The position numbers and the translations under genes were made by a program. Shown piece by piece: positions 32,031 through 44,380 of a stretch of 64,000 bases of DNA. How positions within the stretch are numbered: position 1 is the stretch's first letter; each line of letters opens with the position of its first letter. Below the pieces are notes generated by a model. It made no database searches. It saw only the letters and a list, made by a program, of their open reading frames with translations, and was not told where the DNA came from. This stretch comes from Schizochytrium sp. TIO01 (Eukaryota; Sar; Bigyra; Thraustochytrida; Thraustochytriidae), in assembly GCA_004764695.1 (NCBI GenBank), contig SMSO01000036.1, positions 1,198,001 to 1,262,000 of the forward strand, written 5' to 3'.

Positions 32031-34085
32031 TTAGTCCCATTTGAAAATTGGCAAAGGGTGGGCCTCAGTAGAGAATACATATTTGTCGAGTGGGATGACA
32101 TCATCCGGAGAAAATAAAAGATACAGATATTTGAGCGTTTCCGCGACAAAGAAAGAGTCCATTTTGTCATTGTAAACAGGTGGCAGCTGAGTCACATCAT
32201 TAATTCCACTGTAACCGCCTGTCGGGATACGAGCGTACTTTTCAATAGCCTGAAAAATATTCCAGCCCCATTCCCTATATGTGGGATTCTTTGTGACTCG
32301 CCACAAAATAAAAAGCGACTCCGCCGTCTCAGGCCGCAAGAGGGAGTGCTTAGCTCCAGCTTTGGGCTTAATCTCGAGGTCTTGATCCATATGTGCAATT
32401 TCTGGAGCCAATCCAGTTGCTGTAGTGCTATACATAGCATAACATGTTTTCATAAGTCGTTCTGCAATCGCAAGGTGGCTGTGTGTGGCATGATCTTTGA
32501 CAGAGCTGCCAGCGCCACGTATTGAGCCGAGTGCCAGCATACCAGGAACGAAACAAACAAGATGGTCCATTTTTTTAATGGGTTTGTGCGGTTCGTTCTT
32601 GTTCATCTCAGCCACATAGGTTAGAGCATTCTTTCCACTTGTTTTCATAAGTAAATGTTTCGTCATACCCATCATGGATGTATCATACATGCGCAATAAC
32701 CAGTCCTCCGAGCAATCTGTTTGAATATAAGTCTTGAGAAAATACTCATAAAGACTATCTCCTCGTGCACCGAATGTAATGATTGGATTTCCTTTCACAT
32801 CACCTGTTTCTGGGTGCACAAACATAGGAAAGAGTCCATCGAGGACGTCGTTGCTTCTAGAGTCTTGCATTCTGCCTTCGAAGAAGCGAAAGACTCGGTC
32901 TACCCTCTCACGATATTCTCGCTTCCCCGTGAGCTTGGCAAGGTAGCGAAATTCTAGTTGCAAGGTCCCTGCTTCTGCTACGGAGCTTGCATGTTGAACC
33001 CACGAAGGATTGTATTTTTTTCCTGATTTAAGGCCGAGGGTGCCATAAGGAATGCCAGTCTTGCTTTGGAATGCTGGAAGGAGTTTTGTCGCAAGATCAT
33101 CCGCAAAGTCGAGTAGTGGCTGCCTACCTGAAAGTGCGTAAGCACTCAACAGCCCGCCAACAACACGGATAGTTGTCTCAAAAACATTGATATTTTCCTG
33201 ATCTCCAAATTTAAGATTCTTGACCACCCATGCATATTGCTCCTCAAAGATATCGTCGAGACCCATGATTAGGGCAGTGTCCATGCTATCGACAATTGAA
33301 ATAGCCATGCCGAGAAAGTCGTCACTGCCAGATTTGGATACTGGGTGCAGCGAGTCTTTGCCCCATGCATACGTCTTGTAACCCTTCCAAGCGTGCAAGA
33401 AACCCTCCTTCACAGCATTCCTCCGATCACCGGCCTCCAGAAATTCCTGATGAGCTCCCTTGCCTCCATGATCCCACGGATGCTTCACGCTAAGATTACT
33501 CATATCTAAATCGTCTGCTTCTACACGAGCATCCGCGCTATTCGTGCGAAGTGGTCCTCTAAGCTTGTGCCGGTTTTCAACTTGAAAGTCGCCTTTGGCA
33601 ACCATGGTCTCCCGAGCCAGCAATGTAAAATGGACAACCATAATCAACAAGGCTCCCGTCAAAAAACACAAGACCATCCCCCCAAGTTGCACTGCTAATT
33701 CACGATGACCCTTCCGTGGCCTTGAGCTGGCAAATAATCTGGCCTGCTGTTTATCGGCGTCACTCTCGGTTCTGGGAAGACTCTCTCTATGATTTGGAAA
33801 CACGCTATGACCATCATGCACCCCTGTGCACGATGTTGTGTATGAAGATCCTGTGTATACAGATGCAGAAGAAGAAGACGAAGAAGAAGAATACGGTAAT
33901 GGGGACGATGAGGAGGATGTCGTAGCATTTGGGTACAGCATGGTCGTTTGCCTGGCTGAAGATACGCCTTCATCTGTAGACGATGATGCCGTGGCCCAGG
34001 AGACGCTAGACGACGAAGAGACGAAGGTGGGTCCACGCAGGCCCACGCCAGAGCTGCCAGTTCCGCGCGACCTCAGGTCACCCAT
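32031..34085 (-). CDS. Glycoside hydrolase family 47 alpha-1,2-mannosidase (type II membrane protein)
   Basis: 684 aa from the first in-frame ATG (34085). Residues 1-100 are Ser-rich and cytosolic; a single anchor (LGGMVLCFLTGALLIMVVHF) follows at about 130-150, then a stem and a catalytic domain of about 470 aa. Family signatures in order: DSMDTALIMGL, FETTIRVVGGLLSAY, GARGDSLYEYFLK, LRPETAESLF and MDSFFVAETLKYLYLLF. The closing VFSTEAHPL includes the Thr that binds the catalytic Ca2+ in GH47 enzymes. It should trim alpha-1,2-mannose from N-glycans in the ER or Golgi. Class I ER-type versus Golgi-type cannot be decided by eye. Domain order and lengths are normal, single exon. Confidence 0.95.
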   Translation of the reverse strand: MGDLRSRGTGSSGVGLRGPTFVSSSSSVSWATASSSTDEGVSSARQTTMLYPNATTSSSSSPLPYSSSSSSSSASVYTGSSYTTSCTGVHDGHSVFPNHRESLPRTESDADKQQARLFASSRPRKGHRELAVQLGGMVLCFLTGALLIMVVHFTLLARETMVAKGDFQVENRHKLRGPLRTNSADARVEADDLDMSNLSVKHPWDHGGKGAHQEFLEAGDRRNAVKEGFLHAWKGYKTYAWGKDSLHPVSKSGSDDFLGMAISIVDSMDTALIMGLDDIFEEQYAWVVKNLKFGDQENINVFETTIRVVGGLLSAYALSGRQPLLDFADDLATKLLPAFQSKTGIPYGTLGLKSGKKYNPSWVQHASSVAEAGTLQLEFRYLAKLTGKREYRERVDRVFRFFEGRMQDSRSNDVLDGLFPMFVHPETGDVKGNPIITFGARGDSLYEYFLKTYIQTDCSEDWLLRMYDTSMMGMTKHLLMKTSGKNALTYVAEMNKNEPHKPIKKMDHLVCFVPGMLALGSIRGAGSSVKDHATHSHLAIAERLMKTCYAMYSTTATGLAPEIAHMDQDLEIKPKAGAKHSLLRPETAESLFILWRVTKNPTYREWGWNIFQAIEKYARIPTGGYSGINDVTQLPPVYNDKMDSFFVAETLKYLYLLFSPDDVIPLDKYVFSTEAHPLPIFKWD

Positions 34086-36253
34086 GGTCGCTTCAAAGGT
34101 TCTTGGCAGAGGCACTGACAAAAGGATGTTTGAAGTAGCCTTCGCAGCAGCAGAAGACAATTTTACAAGCACGACAGGCTCAAGTTCTTACTGTGCCAGC
34201 TCACTCGTCTCTTTGTGTACTAGTGGTAAGAGTAGTTACTTAAGTAATAGAATTATTTTGATTAGTGACCTGAGAGACTAAAATGCACCTTGAGATTAAA
34301 ACAGTCAAGGATCTACATGGCCTAAATGATGAGACAACGAACAACTTGAGCAAATATTCTGCAATCCTAGGCTTTCACGCTACTAGATTAGGCCGTGTCA
34401 TATTCAGGACTGGGTTCTGATGATTTGTATAAGCGAAACATCATAACCCTGAAAAATCTGGCCATGGGAATGTTTATAGCACATTTTAGATGAAGTGCGT
34501 AAGGTTCCCGATTCGATTTAGAAAGAAAGTGAAACTCATAAATAGCTAGATTGTACCCATCGCTTGCAGTAATTGCACAACGCTTCAGCGATTCGGAGAA
34601 TGACACTTTCGTACTACTAGCTTGAGTAGAAACTGCTTCTTGACTTTCACGAACTCGTTCGCATGACCAGAGAGATCCCAAATATACAGAGCAAAGTGCT
34701 AAAATTTAATGAATTCAGACTTCTCCTTTCCGCTACTAGGAAGCAATTTTAATTATAATACCTAACCCCCCCTTTATTCACTTTAATCTAAAAAGGACGG
34801 GCACTCTTTTTCTTTTATTAAAATTAAAATTAAGGAAAGCCCAATTTATTCTAACTCCAGCACAAGAAGCGATACCACAAGTACAAGGTCCCTGCAAGCT
34901 GGATGGATAACCCAGAGGCATGGTAGATACTTATTAGCGCGTACCAATTCATCAAGCTTTGTGCACACAGTGACGAAAACAACTCTTCAACCCAAGCAAA
35001 CTGGCTCGGGTCGTGGTACCTATTTGTTCCAGAGGAGCTTACCCGTGAGCGCCGATAATAAAAGTCATAAGTAACCTAATAATGATACAGCCTTATCATA
35101 TCTCCAGAGTCCTGACAATGATCGCTCCCATGGAATGGTCGAGCGATATCGACCTTGCTATCGTTCAACCAGTACTTTGCAAGCTTTGCGAATATCCAAC
35201 CAATGTCCCAAAGCTTTCAAAGTATATGCAGCGTGTGAAGCAAAAGCCAACACAAACTCAGGAGCATTGCGTAACATAGAATCAATGGAGGACGTCCTGG
35301 TCACCCTAAAATGGGTTAAAAAGCAGAAGCGAAAGGAAACCAACGGCCCACACTGCTCTCGTTTGCTCGATCACTGGTCACGTGTCCCTCTTCCATGCTG
35401 CGTAGAGCGCAGGCAGCTGCCGCCTGGAGACAATGACGGACTGGAGGGGCGCCCGAAGCCTGTCTCGACTGCCTCAATGACCACTTACGCATCCGAAAGA
35501 ACCCAAATGTAATGCAGACTCTCGTTCAATCAACAACTAACTTGAGCTCAAACCTTAAAAAAAAAAAAAAAAAAACTAAAACGAAGTTGCCATTCCTTCC
35601 CATATTAGCAAAGTAATACATACCCCTGGTCCTTTGCTCATGCCACCCAATTCAAACTGTGCGCGCATTCTTTTAATTTGCGCTAGGTCCTTCTATCACA
35701 TATTACCTGCACCGGTGTAGTATCCGATTAATAGTATGTTAGTATTTCTTGGTCTTGTACGCGAATGCCCCAGAACGGTTACGCCCGTAGTTCTGCTTGA
35801 AACGATCGGCGAGTTTGCGCTATGTGGTGATAGAGGTGTCTTAGCGGGATCTGTTTGCTCGCTCTGACGGGTGCGCCACTAGGTAAAACTCTTAGTGGTG
35901 TTCTAGGAAAGGGATTCTGGGCTCCCGTTTGAATGAGAGCGGCGCGGAAAAGGTTCAAACTCCCGTTTTCGATTGCAGCGCGTGGACTTCGTCCTTGCGC
36001 CCTCTAGAAGGCCTGGCTGAGAAGAGCAGAGCCCTCCCAGGCCAACCCTGGCCCAAGGCGGCCCAAGGCAGGCGGCCTGCGCTGAAGCTGCGGGTTCTAG
36101 AGGTTGAAATCCAAAGTCGAAGTTTGAAATTTGACCTTCAAAATTCAAAATTCGAAATTTAAAGCTGCGGAATTGATTGCAAAGGAAAGCATAAGCAAAA
36201 CCAAAACTTGCTCGAAAGAGCACAATTCGAGGCAGAAGCCACTCTAGCGCAAG
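34086..36253. other. Intergenic region, no gene recognised
   Basis: 2.2 kb between divergent genes GH47 (-) and the ASPM-like gene (+). Contains AT-rich DNA, a run of about 19 A at 35557-35575, and short open frames such as 34388-34681 (-) whose apparent start is not an ATG. No RNA gene or promoter element recognised. Confidence 0.5.
35557..35575. repeat. Poly(A) run
   Basis: About 19 consecutive A in intergenic DNA. It could be a retroposed tail, but no coding or element sequence precedes it. Confidence 0.8.
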
Positions 36254-39200
36254 ATGATGCGCAAGGGCTCCGTGTTTGAGATCCAGTGGACGCCACCGCC
36301 CGCCGTGCGCGTGCTGGACGAGGAGCTTGGTCAGCAGACGGAACAGGCCGGCAGTGACGATGTCTATGACGATGCTTGTGACGACGGAGATCTGCTTCAA
36401 GGCGGTCTCGTGGAGCTTGAGGGCGAGTCAAAGAATGGACAAGATGCCCTTCCGCGCGTAGAGATCGTTCTGCAGCGGGCTCAGCACCAACCACTGCTTG
36501 AGTTTGGCTCGCTACCAGCGCTTAATGAGACTGATACTCCGTATGAGGGCGAGATTATTCTTGTAAATGAAAGCCCAAACCCAGTTGGTGTCAGGCTTGA
36601 GCGCTTCAGCACTCGCCATGGCTTCGAAATTGCCATTCCTGAGCACGCCTCTGTCGACGGAGCTCACTGGACGGTCCCTGCGGAGGGCTCCCGCGTCTGC
36701 AGAATCTCTTGGAAGCCCACGGCAGCTGGCGGAGTTCGTCAAAGCGTCCAGTTTGGCTTTCTCAACGCACAGCGCCGCCGAGTCCATGCAGGAGCTTTCG
36801 TTTGCGGTGTTGCGCAGAATCTAGAAAACACTACGTCTGCAATGACTAAGAAACGCCTCAGAGCTGCCACTGTAAGCAGCAACACATCTAGGAACAACGC
36901 ACCTGGAAAGATGACCAGTGGTATCAGCAGAACTACGGAGATGAATGCAAAACTGAAGACCGCAAGGCAAGCCAGACCCAGGGACGAGGACGCAGAGAAC
37001 AGGCCGCGAAGAACAAATGCAGCAGCACCTTTAAGAGACTCAGGAAGGGTTAATCGAGGCGTAGAAATGGAACGTGGACCTGTTGTGCGTAAGCCGACGA
37101 GGACAACGGCAAGGCCCGCGGCAGCCCTAAGACTTCAGCGAAGGGCAGCAGAGACAGAGGTAGCGTCAGGAAAGAAAAAGTTGGCGATTGCTGGTATTGG
37201 AAGTGACGATCTAAAAACGCACCAAATCAAGTTTGATGAACTATGGATGGAAAAGCAGGAAAAGGGATTTGCAGCATGGCTCAATTTTGTAATGGACCCT
37301 GAGCAGAATGACGTGGCGGCAGCTGCCGAGGAAGGGGAAATGGCTCGGCAGGCATTAGCTGAGCTCGCGAGAAAACAACGACAGGCTGCGCTTCAGAGAA
37401 AGGCCTTCATGATCATGCACAGCGAAGACATGCAGGAAACAAGTCTTCAGATTGACAGAGAAATTGCCAGTGGGGGTATTTCAATTCGCGCTGACAGGGA
37501 CATGTTCAAGGACCTTGGTTTGAGGAGGCTAGTTCTCGATATGATATTCTGCTACCAAGATGCTTGGCTCCGAATTGGCCTTAATACCGTGCTTGGTGGA
37601 CATACTCTACAACATCACACCACAGCACGCCGCTCATTGAAGCGCTTCGCAACAACGTATTTCCTCGGAGATCCGGAGCTTGATGAGGAGTACCGCGACA
37701 CTCGTAAGGGACTCTTTGATGAAAACCCGGAGTACAAACAAGAGCTGCGACGACGGACCCTGCGGCGATTCCTCAAACTTGTAATTTTCTTAGACCGTGC
37801 TAAGCAGGCAAGTTTAATTGACCATCCCAGCTGTCTATTTAGAGTTGACGCACCGATTAAGTCATCCGCTGACATGCTCATTAACTTTGCTAAAGAGTTC
37901 CTCGCAGGCGAAGGTAATGTTCTCAGACATATGCAAAACTCGTGTGGATACTCTCTTCATCATGTGCAGCGTACACTTGACGAATTTGACTTTCGTGTAA
38001 CTAATTTGGCTGTAGACCTTCGCGACGGACTTCGCCTTACTCGTGCAGTAGAGCTCCTCACTGAGAACAAGGAGAGAAGCTTGTCTGATCTCATGCGTGT
38101 GCCAGCAGTCAGCCGCCTCCAAAAGCTTCACAATACAGATGTTGCTTTAAAAGAGCTTGAACGCAGTGGCATTAACCTCAGCTTCTCCCAGCAGTCTCTC
38201 TCGGTCTCGCCTCGTTCTGTTCAAGGAAAGATGGATACAATCACGAACCGAGACATTGTTGATGGCGACCGCCGCAAAACATTAGCACTTCTTTGGAAGA
38301 TGATCTTGAAGTGGAAGCTCGATGTCATTCTTCCTCAAAATGTTCTTGCAGAAGAAACACAGCAGATTCGCAGTCTGCACGGAAAAACGGCATCTCGCAT
38401 TCTGTCAACATCTTCGCAACTTGCTGAGCACCATAAGGAGCAGCTTAAGGAGCAGCGTAGAAACGCTCTCACTGATGAGGATAACGAATCCAATGACGAG
38501 GAGTCTAAATCCACAGAGACAACCAAAGATATGCTTCTTAAATGGTGTCAAGTTATTTGTGCGCACCATGGCCTTCGTGTATCAAACCTCACAACTTCGA
38601 TGGCCTCAGGCCGTGCTTTGTGTTTACTGATTCATCACTACCACCCAGGGTTGCTACCTCGCGAAGCCATCAAGGAGACCGCCATTGATATCTGCCGGTC
38701 ACGCCACCCTGATAGCTATCCAGCTGACTTGGAATGGAGTGTACACAATTCTGACGATATGAGTAGGTCTGAGTATCGCAAGGCATTGGACAACGAACGA
38801 GCTAACTTCCAGCTCGTGAACGAATGTGCTGCAGCGCTAGGCTCCGTTCCTGTGTTATTACCACAGTTTGACTCAGAGAACATTCCTGAGGAGAAGATGA
38901 TGATGCTCTTCGTGTCGTATCTTTGCTCTCGTCTCCTAGTCTCTCGCGATGAGATTGTTGCTGCAAAGAAGATTCAGAGAGTGTGGATCTGTTACAGACA
39001 GTCTAAGTACTTGCGGGAGCTTGGAGAAAGATCTCTTGAATCGGCTGTTACTGCACAAAAAACTATTCGTATGTTTCTGGCCAAGCGTCGCGCAAATAAG
39101 ATGCGTCAGATCCGCAAGCTTCAGGCATTCGTGCGCGGCTACCCTGTGCGCATTGCATATTGCGAACTTCGCAATGCGGCCATTAAGCTCCAATCCTTCT

Positions 39201-42200
39201 TCAGGTATCGTGCTACATATGAGATCTACAATGCTGTGCTGAGCATGATCACTCAAGTGCAAGCAACTGTGCGTCGTCACCAAGCTTGCCGTCATCTCAG
39301 ATTGCTCAAGCAACAAACAAAGGCAGCTATTTGCATACAGGCACAAGTTCGTGGTCATGCGCAACGCGTTTCACTTATGTATCAAATGTCTGCGGCAGTT
39401 TCTATTCAGGCACTTGGCCGTGGCTTTCTGCAACGGCGTGAGCAAATCAAGCAATCTCGTGCTGTGACCAAAATTCAAGGTTTTACTCGAGGCACTGTCC
39501 TTGTGCGCCATGGCTACCTGGGTCTGCGAAACAATGTCATTACAATGCAGGCTTTGTGTCGCGGAAGACAACAACGTAAGCGTATTCTTGCTCAGCACCA
39601 GGCAGCAACTTCTTGCCAATCAATTTGGAGGTGCCACGCAGCAACTAAGTCGTGGCAGGAGATTCGTTGTGCAGTTATCAGCTTACAGTCTCACGAGCGC
39701 AAGCGTCGATGCGTCGCAACTTACCGGTTCACTCGCGATTGTGCTATTACAATCCAACGTATCACACGGGGCTATATTGCTCGCATGGAATTTACAAAGG
39801 CTGGTAACGCATGTATTAAGATGCAGGCATTCTTCCGCATGGCGCATAGCAAGAAAGATTATCAGCGTATGATCCAAGCTGCAACCAAAATCCAGGCATG
39901 CATTCGCCAAGATCAGATTAAGAGCATGTATCGTTTTGTGCGCGAAAACATCATCCAGATCCAGGCAGCATGGCGTGGCGTTCAACTTCGTCGTGAAATA
40001 TCTCGCCAAGCCATTGCAGCGACGAAAATTCAATCTTCTTTCCGAGGGCTGCAGGCTCGTGCAAACCTTCAGATGTCTGTGCAGGCTGCGACTTGTATCC
40101 AAGCACTTGCACGTAGAAATTATGCGACGAAAGTGTATGCAACCACCCGTCGCTCAATTATCTCGATGCAAGCTATTGCTCGTGGTCACCTGATGCGTCG
40201 CGAACTGTCAATTCAGACAACACGTGCATCTCAGATTCAAGCAGCTTTTCGCGGACATATTGTCAAGACTCAGTACAAGATTGTGCGCACAAGCACAATT
40301 CAGGTTCAAGCAATGATCCGCCGCTGTCTTGCAGTTAAGGCATACCAGCACAAAATAGAAAATATCATTCAAATTCAAGCATTGGCTCGTCGTTGGTTTG
40401 TTCGCCACTCTCTGACGACTCAAGCTGCGCACGCTACGAAAATCCAAGCTGTTTTTAGAGCATTTGGAGCTCGTCAAGAGTATTTTGCAATGCGCATCTC
40501 ACTCATCAAGATCCAGGCATTTATGCGGTCTTGCCTCATGGCAAAACTTTATGCGCAAGAGAAACAGAAAATTACAGCAATTCAGGCAGTCATTCGTGGT
40601 TTTCTTGGGCGCCGCACGCAGAGTCTTCGCAATGCCTCTGCCATTCAGATTCAGGCCACCTTTCGAGGATTTTCTATTCGCACTGAATATCTCGGTGTAC
40701 GAGAGATGGTGGTACGTGTGCAGGCGTTTACCCGATCTAGCCTTGCGAGGAAGAAATATATTCTTGATGTCGAAAAAATCACAACAGCCCAAGCTGTCTC
40801 GCGGGGCTGGCTGGTACGACGTGACTTGCAGACCAAAACTAAGATGTGCATCAAGGTTCAGTCAGTGTACAGGTCGTACACTGCTCGCTGTGAGTACATG
40901 AAAGCTCGCAATGATGTCATTATGGTTCAGGCGTTCTTACGTCGATGCATCATCAAGAAGCTCTACCATGATGAGAAACAGTGTGTCATTGCCACGCAAG
41001 CTGTGATTCGTGGCTGGTTGACACGCCATAATTTGCGAAAACAATCTGAACAAGCAGCAAAGATTCAGTCAATCTACAGGTCTTACTCTGCTCGCTGTGA
41101 ATTCTTGAATGCTCGTGACAATGTTATTATGGTTCCAGGCCTTCATGCGCCGATGCATTATGAAGAAACTTTACCAAGATGAGAAACAACGCATTATTGC
41201 TACCCAAGCTGTGGCACGTGGATGGTTGATGCGTCGCACCTTGATGAAGCAATCAAAGCAAGCAACGAAGATTCAGTCCTTGTACAGGTCATATGCTGCT
41301 CGCAGCGCGTACGATAAGGTGCGCAAGGATGTAATCACAATCCAAGCCTTTTTGCGCCAGTGCATTACGAAAAAGACCTATCCACGACGAAAAGCAGCGT
41401 ATTATTCTTGCACAGGCTGCTGTTCGTGGCTGGATTGCTCGACGCTCACTTTTGCAGCAAGCCCGCAGTGCGACAAAAATGCAAGCACTTACCCGTATGT
41501 ACGCTACTCGCAACCGCTATCTCAGAATCTCTGAAGCAATTATCTCTGTACAGTCTTTCATTCGTCAATGCTTGGTTGCCAAACAGTTTGCAATGGCGCA
41601 AAAGCAGATCGTGTCTTCTCAGGCAATTGTTCGTGGCTGGTTGGCACGGCGCTCGTTGCAAACAAAATCTACGATGGCCACCAAGATTCAGTCCGTCTAC
41701 AGAATGTATTCCATCAGGGTTCAGTACGAAACTGTACGCACGTCAACCATCATAGTACAGGCATTTGCGCGTCAAGTTCTTGCAAGAAGGCAACTTCCGC
41801 AGGGCACAGCGCGCATCCATTCGCCTGCAAGCGACAGCTCGCATGTGGTCTTGCACATCTGAGTTTGCTAAAAAACGTGCCTCTGCATCAGCAATTGCAG
41901 CAACTGTTCGCACTATGCTTGCTCGTTCGCGTATGCAAAAGCTGAAGCGTGTAGCTCTCTTCACACAATCGCATACACGCCGCTTGCTTGCTATGCGTAC
42001 CTTTCAAGAAGATGTCCGCAAGGTTGTGCGTGTTCAAGCGTCAATGCGTTCATTTATTGCCCGTACAAAATATACGCAAGTGCGGCATATTACTATTCAA
42101 TTGCAGAGTTTGGTGCGTGGCCACATGACTCGTTTTGAGCTTGCTAGAAAGGCAGCCGCTGCGACAATGGTGCAGAGCTTGGTCCGAGGTGTTCAAGCAC

Positions 42201-44113
42201 GGCAAATGTGCAGCGCTAAGCTTGCATCCATTGTGAGATTGCAAGCCGCGGCACGTCGCTTCAACGCTGAGAGAATTCTTCATAAAGCACGCTCCTGTGC
42301 AGTCCAAATTCAAGCTGCTCAACGTTGCTGGAATGCTTCGCTTATGTTTGCTGAGGTTCGCCGGAGTGTTTGTATCACCCAAAGCGTTGTGCGCATGTGG
42401 TTGTGTCGTCGCAATCTTGCTCAGAAACACGACGCGAGTATTCGTATTCAGGCAGCTTGGCGTGCATCGAAGGACCAGCAGCATTTCCGTCAGGCATTGC
42501 GCAAGGTCACATCAATTCAAAGCTTTGTCCGAGGTTATCAAGTTCGTCACATTTTTGTGATCGTTCGCTCCGCTGCTATCGCATGCCAGGCTGCTACACG
42601 AATGTTCTCACAAAAGCGTGCATACCAGGCTCAGCGCGAGGCGGCTATTCATGCACAGTCTTTATACAGAGGTCACGTAGTCAGGCGCGAGATTGTTCGA
42701 ATGCAAGAGTGCGCCACGCGTATCCAAGCATGGGTGCGTGGCCAGCGTGAGCTCATTGCATACAAGAATACAATTGCTGCTGTTGTTTGCCTACAGGCTC
42801 ACATCCGCGGACGTCAATGCCGCACTTCCATGGCGCATGAAGACATCGCTGCTACGAAGGTGCAGGCGTTTGTTCGGATGACTCTTGCTCGAGCAAACTA
42901 CTATCGCTCAATTCGACAAGTTGTCATAGTTCAATCATTTGCGCGCCAGATCTTGGCATCGAAACGTGCTCATGCTCGTTTTACGAATGTTGTGAAGGTG
43001 CAGTCTGTCTGGCGCCGTGCTCTCGTAGTTCGCGCATCTGCTAAGGAGTATTATGCTGCGGTTCAAATTCAGGCTCTTGTTAGACGTGTAATGGCCCGTC
43101 GTGCTGCACGAGCGAAGCTTGCTGCTATTGTCCGAATTCAGACAATTGGTCGAATGATTGTCGCTCGCAACGCTGGGGAGCGAAAGCTTCACTTGATCGT
43201 CCAGCTTCAAGCTATGTATCGTGGCAACTGTGCACGAAGAAAGCTTGCAGGTCTTGTAGGAGGCATCGTATGCGCTCAAAGCTTGGTTCGGATGCAGCAA
43301 GCCAAGCGCAACTTTCTTGCGCAACGCGCTGCTGCGTGTAAGATTCAGCGGTTCGGGCGGAAACACTGCTTTGCACACCTGGCGCAAATTCGCTCTTACA
43401 TCAAGTTCCAGGCAGCTTATCGAGGCTGGAAGGTGCGCCAGTCCACCTCAAAGGATCTTCTTCGCATTCGCCGCAGGATCGCCGCTGCACGTGACAAGGC
43501 TACTGGTAATATGACTTTGGGAGCACGCACTACCTCCGCGCTTTCATGGTTGCTTGAAAGTAATAATCTTGGGGCAATTCGGAAAGCATGCGAAGAGCTC
43601 GAGGTGTCAACTAGATACCCTCAGACAGCAGAGCTTCTGCTCAACTCAACTGCACCAGATGTGCTCTTTGCCTTAGTGCATTCCTGCAACCGAAGTTTGC
43701 CGCATCAAAAGTTGCTAGAAATTGCTCTTCACATTCTTATTCAAGTTGCCAAACATGACCGCAAACGCAATTACGAGCGACTTTTTGCCAACAAGGCAGC
43801 AAGCGCAAGCTCCATTCTAGATCTCTTGCAAATGTTCCGAGATCAGGTACACATTTTTGCGCATGCTCTCTCACTTTTATGTTGCTTTTGCTCTGACTCT
43901 AGTCGGGCTATCAACTACATTGTTGATGACCACGAGCTTCAGAGGCGTCTGCATCAGATTGAGAACATCATGCGTCGTAAGTGTGATATCAGTAAGCAAC
44001 ATCGTTCTGGCCGTCCCAGTGCTGTAAAGACAGAGCGACAGAAGAAGGAACAACTCGAATTTAGGCAGCATGCCAAGCTCAAGCGATTGTTGGATGAGCT
44101 AGATCAGTACTAA
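36254..44113 (+). CDS. ASPM-like spindle protein: ASH, two calponin-homology domains, about 60 IQ motifs (three +1 frame offsets)
   Basis: Abnormal-spindle family: binds microtubule minus ends and calmodulin at spindle poles and ciliary bases. Discounting three bases, the gene encodes 2618 aa. Order: ASH/MSP-like domain (about 85-185; NPVGVRLERF and CRISWKPTAAGG), a basic linker, CH1 (about 535-690; TNLAVDLRDGLRLTRAVELL), CH2 (about 755-890; KDMLLKWCQVICAHHGLRV), IQ repeats from about 900 to 2390, and a helical ARM-like tail ending in DELDQY. IQ units are about 23 aa. The frame moves by +1 at about 41135, 41382 and 41790, and after the third offset it is again the starting frame. Each offset interrupts an otherwise regular IQ unit, so the gene was intact recently or the offsets are assembly errors. 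The same domain order and tail as ASPM make the assignment firm. Confidence 0.93.
41135..41136 (+). other. Apparent one-base insertion (CC) in the ASPM-like gene, site 1
   Basis: GTTCCAGGCC where the neighbouring repeat has GTTCAGGC. Removing one C restores VQAF.RRCI, the pattern of every other unit. Reading without this stops at 41182. Confidence 0.88.
41382..41383 (+). other. Apparent one-base insertion (CC) in the ASPM-like gene, site 2
   Basis: TATCCACGACGAA; removing one C gives K-T-Y-H-D-E-K-Q-R, matching the parallel unit (L-Y-Q-D-E-K-Q-R) 200 bases upstream. Confidence 0.88.
41789..41791 (+). other. Apparent one-base insertion in the ASPM-like gene, site 3
   Basis: AGAAGGCAACTTCCGC: removing one base (the C gives LARRNFRRAQRASIRLQ) restores a continuous IQ unit. 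The exact base is ambiguous. Confidence 0.75.
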
Positions 44114-44380
44114 AGGTACCGAATTTCCATTTTAAAATACAACTAAGGACAAGGCCTCTGTTCGACAAGAAGAAAACTGTTTCTTTTCTTTTTTTAAAAT
44201 CGTTCTACAAAGATTAGATTGTATTATAGAAATAAAGTTATTCATCAATTTTCATTCCTATACTGAAAAACTTAATTCTCTTGACTTAATTTTTAGATCT
44301 GGTTAAAGCGAGGGAATGTGAGAGAGTATGGAACATCGAATATTCGCGGTATGTCATGTACAGGTCGAACAAGAAGATAG

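Larger units (their letters stand above)
40853..41475 (+). repeat. Higher-order 207-bp tandem repeats within the IQ array
   Basis: Starts of near-identical units (AAG-[AG]TT-CAG-TC..TAC-AGG) at 40853, 41060 and 41268 are 207 and 208 bases apart. 207 bases is 69 codons, three IQ motifs. The second interval is longer by one because it holds an apparent one-base insertion. Similar but more diverged copies continue on both sides. Confidence 0.8.

Noticed and set aside
34388-34681. 97-codon minus-strand frame
   Set aside because: Apparent first codon is TTG, there is no ATG near its start, and no family is recognised.
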